A stretch of DNA of 64,000 nt from Paenibacillus sp. FSL H8-0548. GTDB taxonomy: Bacteria > Bacillota > Bacilli > Paenibacillales > Paenibacillaceae. Made by a program: the position numbers and the translations under genes. Shown here one piece after another: positions 52,527 to 59,914 of the stretch. Position 1 is the first letter of the stretch, and each line of letters starts with the position of its first letter. The notes below the pieces were generated by a model. It made no database searches and was not told where the DNA came from. It saw nothing but the letters and a program-made list of their open reading frames with translations. The stretch spans positions 2,685,501-2,749,500 of the forward strand of contig NZ_CP152049.1 in NCBI RefSeq assembly GCF_038630985.1, read 5' to 3'.

Positions 52527-54124
52527 CACTAGCATTGCATAAACAAAAATCAGATTTGTCAAGTGCGATCACCGAAAAGCCTATATGAGAAAATTGTTCT
52601 AAATATGTAATAATTAAGGTGGCTTTACCCAAAGAAAAAACCTTATGATTAGGGAAGAAGACAGTCCTGTCCAAATCCCTACTCATAAGGAGATCGCATG
52701 GACAAGGATACTACAAAATCCACTTTTAAGGAATACCTTATTCCTCTTGATCGAGAATTTTTATTGAACCAGATTGCAAAACTTGGACTGGATAAGTACA
52801 CGAAGAAGCTGGATTCCGTTACATTCTGTAAGTTGTTTATCTTTGCACAGTTGTGCCAAGTCAAGAGTTTGGCTGACATCAGTTTGGACGTTCGCATGAG
52901 TGAAGAGCTGCAACGAGAACTGGCATTGGAATCGATCAGTGCTTCGCAGCTTTCCCGAAAATTGCGAGACTTGGATCCAGGTCTATTCGATGCGACACTT
53001 GGCCATCTCATTCAGCAGATTCACAGGGAATACGGCTTTCAGAAAGGAACGGCAGCACTTGGACGGTTGAATCTGATTGATTCTTCCACGATCTCTCTCT
53101 GTCTAACGAAGCATCGGTGGGCAGAATTTCGCAACACGAAAGCTGGCATCAAGATGCATACCCGCGTAGTCTATCACGAACAGATGGTAAGTCCAGATAA
53201 AGTCGTCCTTAAACCGGCAAAAGCCTCGGACAAGACAGAGATGAACGAGCTTGTCGTGCAGGAACCGGATGCGATGAATCTGTTTGACCGCGCTTATCTC
53301 GATTATGACTTATTCGACCAGTATTGCGAAAATGGTACGCGATTCATCACTCGTTTGAAGGCTAATGCGGTCGTCACGGTCCTTGAAGAGAAGGTTGTGA
53401 ATGCCGAGGGACCCATTCTAAGAGAAGCCATCGTGCGATTAGGCAAGCCTGGTGTAAACCAAATGGAGCATACGCTGCGGTTAATCGAAACACATGATAG
53501 CAAGGGCAATCTCATTACCATCATCACGAATGAAAGGACCATGGAGCCAATCGAGATTGGCGAGCTCTACCGTCGCCGCTGGCACATCGAGTTGTTCTTC
53601 AAGTGGGTCAAGCAGCATCTGCACATTAAGCGGTTCTATGGTATCAGCGCCAATGCAGTCTATACGCAAATCCGCATTGCACTCATCACGTATTGTCTGC
53701 TTCTGCTTCTTAAGCGAAAGATTGCGTTCCAGGGTAACTTATTAATCATCTATAAACTGATGCAACGTTGCTGGGACGAGCCCTTGATAGCGATGATCCG
53801 AAAATGGTACGGGGACCGCACCCGAACATCCAAGGGGCGACGGACCTACGATCATGAGCGCATATTTGCGGAGACGCTACAGCAATTCGAGAATGGTGAA
53901 GAAGATCACTTGGACGAACTGGCATATGATCCGGTAATTTAAATATCTAACATTATGTGGATAATGGATTGTCTGAATCACAGCACCCCTTGTCTTTTTG
54001 GCACTAACTGTCATGATTTTATATTCTGAAAATTCTCACTAACCATAGGTCTCCTTTCTTTTACTAATACTGTAACCTGGATAAGCGCTTGACAAGACTA
54101 TACGATTTTTATGCAATGCTAGTG
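52527..54124 (+). mobile_element. IS4-family insertion sequence inside the nat gene
   Basis: A 1598-bp element with inverted ends: CACTAGCATTGCATAAA at the left and its reverse complement at the right, plus further inner similarity around TTGTCAAG. It is flanked by a perfect 9-bp direct repeat ATCAAAAAC (52518-52526 and 54125-54133), and one copy of that repeat restores the nat reading frame. It carries one transposase gene. About 120 bases after the transposase are non-coding. Confidence 0.92.
52698..53942 (+). CDS. IS4-family transposase
   Basis: A 414-residue DDE transposase. First D in NLIDSSTISL, second D in LFDRAYLDYDLF, and the YREK-type signature region in LYRRRWHIELFFKWVKQHL with the catalytic E and downstream K. 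The ATG follows CATAAGGAGATCGC. The intact frame, clean ends and clean target duplication suggest a young, possibly active insertion. Confidence 0.9.
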   Translation: MDKDTTKSTFKEYLIPLDREFLLNQIAKLGLDKYTKKLDSVTFCKLFIFAQLCQVKSLADISLDVRMSEELQRELALESISASQLSRKLRDLDPGLFDATLGHLIQQIHREYGFQKGTAALGRLNLIDSSTISLCLTKHRWAEFRNTKAGIKMHTRVVYHEQMVSPDKVVLKPAKASDKTEMNELVVQEPDAMNLFDRAYLDYDLFDQYCENGTRFITRLKANAVVTVLEEKVVNAEGPILREAIVRLGKPGVNQMEHTLRLIETHDSKGNLITIITNERTMEPIEIGELYRRRWHIELFFKWVKQHLHIKRFYGISANAVYTQIRIALITYCLLLLLKRKIAFQGNLLIIYKLMQRCWDEPLIAMIRKWYGDRTRTSKGRRTYDHERIFAETLQQFENGEEDHLDELAYDPVI

Positions 54125-54984
54125 ATCAAAAACATATTAAACCAGGGAGATTCCGGTGAGCGGCTGTAATATTCATGCTTTGGCATAAATTCCTCAAGAT
54201 CCTTTATAGGCGTCGGATCAAAGTCTGCACCAACAACGGAAGCAAGCGGATCATGCTCTAAACGCCAGCCCCTATCGACAAGGCTAGACGCTGTCAGCTT
54301 ATAAGTAAAAGGAGCTTGTTCATACGTTGCAAAGTGGAAAGGCAAAGGCTCGAAGAGCATATCCCCGAGTCCTACGTCAATGATCCAGGTTTCTTCTTCC
54401 TGCCCACCATTCAGTAATTGGACAGATAGTCCAAGATGAAAGGAATTGATCCGAGGCTCAGTGCCTAACGGCTGAACGCCAGCCCGGTGTAAACAGACCT
54501 TATAACCGAGTGAACGCAGCAGCACGCTGAATGCGCCATTCAAGTGAAAACAATAACCGCTTCTTCCGCTTATAACAAGCGCGATGGATTGCTGGAACTC
54601 CATAGATGCGGGTCTGCCTGTGAAAATATCAATTGTTTGCCAAGCGAGAGCTTTCACATGAGCCTTATGAAGCTCGAACAAATAGGATTTTGTTGGCGGC
54701 TGGATTTCTTTAATGCCGATTCGATTTAAGTATGCTTTTATTTCATCATTAGTCATCAGGTACATGCGGACACCTCGTTTTCTTGAAATTCAAGCACTGG
54801 CTATACGAGTATCGTATAGGAGAAACGCATAGGACTCAATATGCAAAAAAAAGCAGTTGTACCGATACAGCTGTTTTTTCTTCATTGATCGATATAAAAA
54901 TCTAAATTGCTGCACGCATAGTTATTGTAGTCAAGTATCCGTACATATACTGATGGTAAGAACATTGTGAGAGGAGACAACTTG

Positions 54985-55209
54985 GTGAATAATCAGGTGC
55001 GATATTATAAGCCCTTTGTTGGTCCATTTGATCCGTGTCCACCTATAGAAATAAAAAGCTTCAGCGTGCCGCCGCAATTGTTTATTTCTTTTCAGCCGCC
55101 CAATTTGCCGCAGTTTTCGCCCTACGAAGCACTTCGATACGGGACACTGTGGCCTGCGTTGTTTAGTCCATATGACTCAAAAAATGCCAGACAGGAAGCT
55201 GGTGATTAA
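54985..55209 (+). CDS. cotJA: Spore coat associated protein CotJA
   Basis: A small Pro/aromatic-rich protein (~74 residues) with the family pattern KPFVGPFDPCPPIEIKSFSVPPQL and FQPPNLPQFSPYEALRYGTLWPALF. It is the first gene of cotJABC, expressed in the mother cell in Bacillus. The frame is open from a GTG at 54967; the GTG at 54985 is better spaced from AGAGGAG. Confidence 0.88.
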   Translation: MNNQVRYYKPFVGPFDPCPPIEIKSFSVPPQLFISFQPPNLPQFSPYEALRYGTLWPALFSPYDSKNARQEAGD

Positions 55210-55212
55210 CTG

Positions 55213-55476
55213 ATGTCTGCTATTTTGGATGAGGAGTATTACAAGCTGCTTCATGAGCTGCAAGCGATTGATTTTGTGCTAGTGGAATTAAACTTGTATT
55301 TGGATACGCATCCGACCGATGTGAATGCTATACAGCAATATAATCAATTCGCTCAAGTAAGGCAGCAGGTCGCACATAATTATGAATCGAGATATGGTCC
55401 TTTGAAGCATTTTGGTCAAAGCTTATCTGGCGTGCCTTGGTCATGGAATGATACGCCTTGGCCGTGGCAGGTGTGA
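55213..55476 (+). CDS. cotJB: Spore coat protein CotJB
   Basis: 87 residues, predicted helical, with ELQAIDFVLVELNLYLDTHP and the Trp-rich end GVPWSWNDTPWPWQV typical of CotJB. Starts three bases after cotJA's stop, within its operon. Confidence 0.9.
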   Translation: MSAILDEEYYKLLHELQAIDFVLVELNLYLDTHPTDVNAIQQYNQFAQVRQQVAHNYESRYGPLKHFGQSLSGVPWSWNDTPWPWQV

Positions 55477-55518
55477 TTACAGGTTTGGCTAAAGCAGACG
55501 TTGGAGGAGGTACCCTGC

Positions 55519-56088
55519 ATGTGGGTATATGAGAAGAAGCTGCAATACCCTGTTCGAGTTAGCAAATGCGATCCATTGATGGCTAAGTTCCTCATGGAGC
55601 AATATGGCGGTGCCGATGGAGAGCTTGCCGCGGCGCTTCGATACTTAAACCAGCGTTACACGATACCCGACAAAGTTATTGGTTTGCTTACGGATATAGG
55701 GACAGAAGAATTCGCCCACCTTGAGATGATCGCGACCATGATCTACAAGCTGACCAAGGACGCGACCCCTGAGCAGCTAAAAAAAGCCGGACTAGGTGCG
55801 CATTACGTTGCTCACGACAGTGCTTTGTTTTATGAGAATGCTGGTGGCATCCCATGGACCGCGGCCTATATTCAAGCGAAAGGTGATCCGATTGCGGATC
55901 TGTATGAGGATATTGCGGCGGAGGAGAAGGCGCGGGCGACGTATCAGTGGCTGATTGACCTGACTGATGATGTGGATTTGCAGGACAGCTTGAAGTTCCT
56001 ACGGGAGCGGGAGATCGTGCATTCGCTGCGCTTCCGGGAAGCGGTGGAGATACTTAAGGAAAAGCGGGATGAGAAGGTGTTTTATTAA
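55519..56088 (+). CDS. cotJC: CotJC, manganese-catalase-family spore coat protein
   Basis: A ~189-residue ferritin-like protein of the Mn-catalase family, possibly degrading peroxide at the spore surface. Metal-ligand candidates lie in GADGELAAALRYL, TDIGTEEFAHLEM and EDIAAEEKARATYQ, with a late REREIVHSLRFRE. ATG 55519 follows GGAGGAGG directly; the longer frame from 55501 starts before that site. Terminator follows. Confidence 0.92.
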   Translation: MWVYEKKLQYPVRVSKCDPLMAKFLMEQYGGADGELAAALRYLNQRYTIPDKVIGLLTDIGTEEFAHLEMIATMIYKLTKDATPEQLKKAGLGAHYVAHDSALFYENAGGIPWTAAYIQAKGDPIADLYEDIAAEEKARATYQWLIDLTDDVDLQDSLKFLREREIVHSLRFREAVEILKEKRDEKVFY

Positions 56089-56095
56089 AGGTGGG

Positions 56096-56133
56096 CCTCT
56101 CTGCAGCGATTTGGCTGTGGGGAGGTTTTTTTA
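56096..56133 (+). terminator. Terminator of the cotJ operon
   Basis: CCTCTCTGCAGC (56096-56107) pairs with GCTGTGGGGAGG (56114-56125) using a few G-T pairs, followed by TTTTTTT. Repeat R2 begins in the T-run. Confidence 0.8.
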
Positions 56134-56451
56134 TTGTATAGGAAACTATGCATTCTCCGAACTTGTGGATGACGATACTGCGGGAGCAGTCGGAGAGCAG
56201 ATAACGAAAGCTAACGGAAGCCAGAGACGCTAAAGTTCCATTTTTGGCTAGCGTCACATTTTAACGGAAGTCAGAGACGCTATTCCGCAGAAATGAGGCG
56301 AGATCGGGCATGTAGGGTACAAATAGAGGTCTGTGTTTCCGTTAGAATCTTGAAACGGAAAATAAAGGCGATTTAGCGTCTGTGGTTTCCGTTAGAAGTG
56401 TGAACTGATGCGTCTGCGATTTCGAGTCACCCGTAAGGGGGATTCTGTGCA
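56126..56451 (+). repeat. Intergenic repeat family R2, copy 2
   Basis: Matches 10973-11297 in the same orientation with few gaps. The internal inverted repeat (56212-56234 with 56372-56394) is better here than in copy 1, with three mismatches in 23 pairs. As in copy 1, it starts immediately behind a terminator stem. Confidence 0.75.
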
Positions 56452-56604
56452 TTATGCTTGAACTCTTTATAGTCGATTTGCGAGAGTTGTGATGGGGAAT
56501 AAGAAAAGTTCTAAACCAGCCGTTTTGGACAGTGTAATACTGAGCGGTGGGAGTCCACGTATGGTTGGTTCCCCTACCATAAAGAATGGCATGAAAATGA
56601 TCGT

Positions 56605-56630
56605 GGGGGCTTAGCTCAGCTGGGAGAGCG
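56605..56630 (+). other. tRNA-Ala-like 5' half (fragment)
   Basis: GGGGGCTTAGCTCAGCTGGG followed by AGAGCG matches the acceptor strand and whole D-arm of bacterial tRNA-Ala almost base for base. The anticodon, T-arm and 3' acceptor are absent: the sequence continues TCCCAATAGCATG. It is not a functional tRNA. Confidence 0.6.
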
Positions 56631-57320
56631 TCCCAATAGCATGAAGTTACTGCAAAAGTACAGGATAGCTTCAGCACTGGGAGTAGGAGACGTGAGGATT
56701 TGAGTAACGGCATGGAGCGTGGGGGAAGTTGAAGGAAAAGACGATGCGTGTGTTTGTTTGTGTGAAGGATATGGAGCCTACACCAACATGCCTAGAACAA
56801 AGGCGGCAGCAGTACGAGCTTTGCCGTTACAGTCAATCATAAGAATGAGTATAGGCTATCCTGCACATTTGCAGGGTAGCCTACTCTTTTTAATGGTTTA
56901 GGGCAGCTATCCTGTACGTAAGCAGGATAGCTGCCCACAATGGAGATAAAATGGCTGGAGATGAGCTGAAATGACGATCTATAATGCGTGAGTACAGGAT
57001 AGGTCAGCTAGAGCGTCCCAATCGCACGAAGTTACTGCAAAAGTGCAGGATAGCTTCAGAGCTGGGAGCTGGGAGCTGGGAGTAGGGGAAGTGAGGATTT
57101 GAGGAGCGGCATCGAGCATGGGGAAAGTTGAGGAAAAAGACGATGTGTGTGTGAGTTTTGTGATGTATAGGGTGATACACAAACATGCATAGAACAAATG
57201 CAGCTAGCTGCAGCACGAGCTCTGCTCGTGACAGCCAATAAAGTAAACTTTCCCGCGCATTTGCAGCATAGCTGCCAACAATGGAGACAAGACGGCTGGA
57301 AATGAGCTGAAACGTCGAGC
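56618..57320 (+). repeat. Duplicated gene-free unit with hairpins
   Basis: Two diverged copies lie head to tail. Unit 1 starts near 56618, unit 2 near 57004. Shared runs in order: GAGCGTCCCAAT, GAAGTTACTGCAAAAGT, CAGGATAGCTTCAG, GTGAGGATTTGAG, AAAGACGATG, CATGC-TAGAACAAA and, at the ends, CAATGGAGA and GAGATGAGCTGAAA-type words. Two strong hairpins lie between them: 56852-56883 (TAGGCTATCCTGC with GCAGGGTAGCCTA, then CTCTTTT) and 56901-56936 (14-bp perfect stem GGGCAGCTATCCTG). Unit 2 also has a GAGCTGG triplication (57059-57085). No protein frame is conserved between units. Confidence 0.65.
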
Positions 57321-57438
57321 TATACCTGACCCCGCAGAGATGAATGACGGCGTTAACGCGTCGCGACTGCCTTGGCAGCGATCCTGCCGCTAGGCTCTTA
57401 TAAATTAACCCAGTGAATTCTATTAAACACATTTCATA

Positions 57439-57499
57439 GGAATCCCCCCCATCACAATCGGTTTGTCCCGTTATGTTTCAGATACAGTTCTATTATGAT
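57439..57499 (+). promoter_or_regulatory. Conserved promoter block P1 (shared with 62683-62742)
   Basis: GGAATCCCCCCC, then a TCGGTTTGTCCC word, TTATGT (57471-57476), 17 bases and TATGAT (57494-57499). The same elements in the same order occur at 62683-62742 in front of a binding-protein gene. It points to the decayed dockerin gene and the SLH-cohesin gene about 390 bases downstream. Confidence 0.55.
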
Positions 57500-57680
57500 T
57501 AACCTAATCTCTTACATAGCGATGGCTGATGTATCGGATAACGGAATGGCACCATGTTTCCGCAAGATAGAAAAAGCATTGCAATCAGGGGAGTAAGACA
57601 TAGCCATAACACGGCTAAGCAATTAAATGGAGGTGAATTGCTGAGATATCCACCTGAATCATAAAGTTATTTCAATATTT

Positions 57681-57829
57681 ATGTATGCGCTTAATAAAGA
57701 ACGAGACTGGGTGCTTGGACATTGAAAGCCTATGACCATGATAGTACAAGCTATGCGATAAATACGGATGGCGATCTACTAAAAAATGATATTTTCGATC
57801 TTTCAACAATGACGAAATTAAATGAGTAA
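57681..57829 (+). pseudogene. Dockerin-like C-terminal remnant
   Basis: The stretch reads YALNKERDWVLGH, hits a stop, and continues in another frame as KAYDHDSTSYAINTDGDLLK and NDIFDLSTMTKLNE before a TAA. The end resembles the second half of the dockerin of the GH3 protein downstream (ADVNPDGKIDIFDLSTVAQL), and the DNA word GATATTTTCGATCT is identical in both. It appears to be the last piece of a lost dockerin-bearing gene. Confidence 0.5.
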
Positions 57830-57891
57830 TTGAGAAACAGGGGAGAGCGTAGCCGTTCCTCCTGTCTCTATATAAGGGAGGAACCTTCATC

Positions 57892-59628
57892 GTGAGACGT
57901 AAATCGTATTTGCTCAGCTTAATTTTATTAATGTGCTTTGTATGTGTAGCTCCTCTGGTTACGTATGCAGATGCCGCTCCTTCCTTTACTTTAAACGTGA
58001 CTAACAACCAGGTAGCGTTAGGCAATGAGCTGCAGATTACCGTTACTGGGAATGATTTGAAGGATGTGTATGGATATGAATTCATTCTCAATTTTGATCA
58101 AACCTTGCTGGAATATAAGGGAGTTCAAGGCGGCATATCCGGTGGATTCTCAATCAAGCCAATGGTCGAAGGTAATCAATTGCGATTTGCAAGTACTAAG
58201 TTACATAAAGTAGCGGGTGACAGCGGTGCCTTAAATTTAGCGACCCTAACGTTCAAAACAATTCAAGAAGGAACCGCTGCACTTGAGCTTAAATCCGTTC
58301 AGACGGTGGATAGCCAAATGACCGGACATCTGTATCAACCAGATACGAAGGTGAGCGCATCGATTACTAGCAGTAATCCAAGCAATCCAGGCAATCCAGG
58401 CTCTGGAGGTCCGGGAACTGTTGTAAACCCGCCAATTGATCAGTCAACACCAGGGATACTAAATTCGGACGTGAAGCTGAATGCTGAAACGAAAATAGCA
58501 ACAGCAATTGTAACCCAGGCAGCTTGGGATAAGGCGGTCAATCAGATAGCAGCCAATGAAAAAGGAGTAAAAAATATAGAGGTTGTCATGAAAGAAGTAC
58601 CAGGTGCAGCAGCCTACGAATTGGAGTTACCGACATCCGCTTTTGCAGGTAATGGAGGTTTGGTTCAAATCAAAGTAACTTCGCCGCTTGGGACTATTTT
58701 AATATCCAATAAAATGTTTAATGTCGGTGAAGTAACTGCCGGTAGCATAAGCTTGAGGATCGGAAAAGTAGATGCCAGTGAGCTAGATCAAGCGCTAGGG
58801 AAGCAAATCGGGGATCGACCTGTTAGAGATATAAGCCTGTATGTCGATGACAAAAAAATCTCTTGGAACAACCCGAATTCTCCTGTAACGGTAGTCGTGC
58901 CCTATTCACTGAGCACAGAAGAATTAAAGAGCCCTGAGCATATCGTTGTATGGTATTTAAATGAAGAGGGAAAAGTGGTTCCGGTTCCTAATGGCAGGTA
59001 TGATGCCACTACGAGAGCAGTCGTTTTTTCGACTACACACTTAAGCAAGTACGCTGTAGCATTTGTTCAAAAAACATTTGACGATATTTCTGCATTGGAT
59101 TGGGCAAAAAAACAGATTGAGGTTTTGGCATCCAAAGGGATTATCAACGGTATCTCAGACAAGGCGTTTGCTCCTCGTCAGTCCGTTACACGCGCCGACT
59201 TTCTAGTCTTGTTAGTACGGACTTTAGAGGTTGACGTAAGTAAGGGAGCCGGAAGCGAATTTGCGGATGTAAAAGAAAGCGATTATTACTATGATGCTGT
59301 AAAAATCGCTAGAGGCCTCGGCATTACGGAAGGCGTAGGCAACAATAGTTTCCTGCCTCACGAGCCAATTACAAGGGAAGACATGATCGTATTAACAGAG
59401 CGTACGTTGCGAGTGGTTAAACAAATGACAACAGACGCGAATGAGGAACAACTGAGCCAATTTAAGGATCATGCGAAAATAGCAGATTATGCTGTTCAAA
59501 GCGTTGCTGCAATGGTCAAAATGGGACTTGTTCAGGGAGCTGGGGGCGCGATCGATCCAAAAGGAACAACGAATAGAGCTCAAGCAGCTGTTTTGATGTA
59601 TAACATTTATACAAATTTGTACAAGTAG
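57892..59628 (+). CDS. Cell-surface protein with cohesin-like domain and three SLH repeats
   Basis: A 578-residue secreted protein: signal peptide (residues ~1-28, ending TYADA), a cohesin-like beta domain (~30-165; PSFTLNVTNNQVALGNELQI, YGYEFILNFDQTLLEYKGV, ALNLATLTFKTI), a Ser/Asn/Pro/Gly linker, a beta module (~205-405) with VVVPYSLSTEELKSPEHIVV and SKYAVAFV, and three SLH repeats (TFDDISALDWAKKQIEVLAS, EFADVKESDYYYDAVKIARG, QFKDHAKIADYAVQSVAAM). SLH repeats attach proteins to the cell wall, and cohesins bind dockerins, so this could display dockerin-bearing enzymes. The next gene encodes exactly such an enzyme. The beta module also occurs in the GDPD-SLH protein at 2-2905. GTG start after AGGGAGGAAC. 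Confidence 0.88.
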   Translation: MRRKSYLLSLILLMCFVCVAPLVTYADAAPSFTLNVTNNQVALGNELQITVTGNDLKDVYGYEFILNFDQTLLEYKGVQGGISGGFSIKPMVEGNQLRFASTKLHKVAGDSGALNLATLTFKTIQEGTAALELKSVQTVDSQMTGHLYQPDTKVSASITSSNPSNPGNPGSGGPGTVVNPPIDQSTPGILNSDVKLNAETKIATAIVTQAAWDKAVNQIAANEKGVKNIEVVMKEVPGAAAYELELPTSAFAGNGGLVQIKVTSPLGTILISNKMFNVGEVTAGSISLRIGKVDASELDQALGKQIGDRPVRDISLYVDDKKISWNNPNSPVTVVVPYSLSTEELKSPEHIVVWYLNEEGKVVPVPNGRYDATTRAVVFSTTHLSKYAVAFVQKTFDDISALDWAKKQIEVLASKGIINGISDKAFAPRQSVTRADFLVLLVRTLEVDVSKGAGSEFADVKESDYYYDAVKIARGLGITEGVGNNSFLPHEPITREDMIVLTERTLRVVKQMTTDANEEQLSQFKDHAKIADYAVQSVAAMVKMGLVQGAGGAIDPKGTTNRAQAAVLMYNIYTNLYK

Positions 59629-59641
59629 GAATTAGACGACT

Positions 59642-59698
59642 TCTTTCGATTCTAGTTCCATGACGAAATAGTACTAGAATCGAAAGAGAGATTTTTTT
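59642..59698 (+). terminator. Terminator after the SLH-cohesin gene
   Basis: TCTTTCGATTCTAGT (59642-59656) and ACTAGAATCGAAAGA (59673-59687) form a perfect 15-bp stem, followed by GAGATTTTTTT. The next 215 bases before the GH3 gene hold no gene. Confidence 0.9.
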
Positions 59699-59914
59699 GC
59701 TAGTAATAAAGGAGGTGATATTCATAAAATGAGAGGTCCACCTTAAGTAAACTAAGTTTATCAAGATATTTGGTATGCGCCATTAAAAGTTTACTAGTTT
59801 TACTATTCGATTTGTAAGTGTTTAACAAAGGAATTGTAAAGGAAATCTCATCAATGAAAACCTAAAAAGGGAATCACAAGCAGTATAAAATATGATTAAT
59901 GTGAGGGGAAAAAT

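Larger units (their letters stand above)
52289..54765 (-). pseudogene. Arylamine N-acetyltransferase gene split by an IS4-family element
   Basis: The 5' part (54765 down to 54125) encodes an NAT with catalytic Cys72 (SGYCFHLNG), His110 (INSFHLGLSV) and Asp130 (TWIIDVGLGD). The frame runs into the IS and stops after TSIA, four foreign residues. The 3' part (52517 down to 52289, ending EEWKNSSAK) continues in frame: joining across the 9-bp target duplication gives WFNMFLI followed by KNRNEAEGHELRGC, about 289 residues in all, normal for NAT. NATs acetylate arylamines from acetyl-CoA. The split gene would give a protein lacking the last ~75 residues, probably inactive. The gene was intact very recently, as both halves are undamaged. 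Confidence 0.9.

Noticed and set aside
56605..56680. Functional tRNA-Ala gene
   Set aside because: Only the acceptor strand and D-arm match; no anticodon stem, T-arm or matching 3' acceptor follows.
57004..57432. 142-codon frame on the minus strand (and similar frames at 56342-56713 and 56979-57197)
   Set aside because: They lie in the duplicated repeat region, lack good ribosome-binding sites, and the reading frame is not conserved between the two units.
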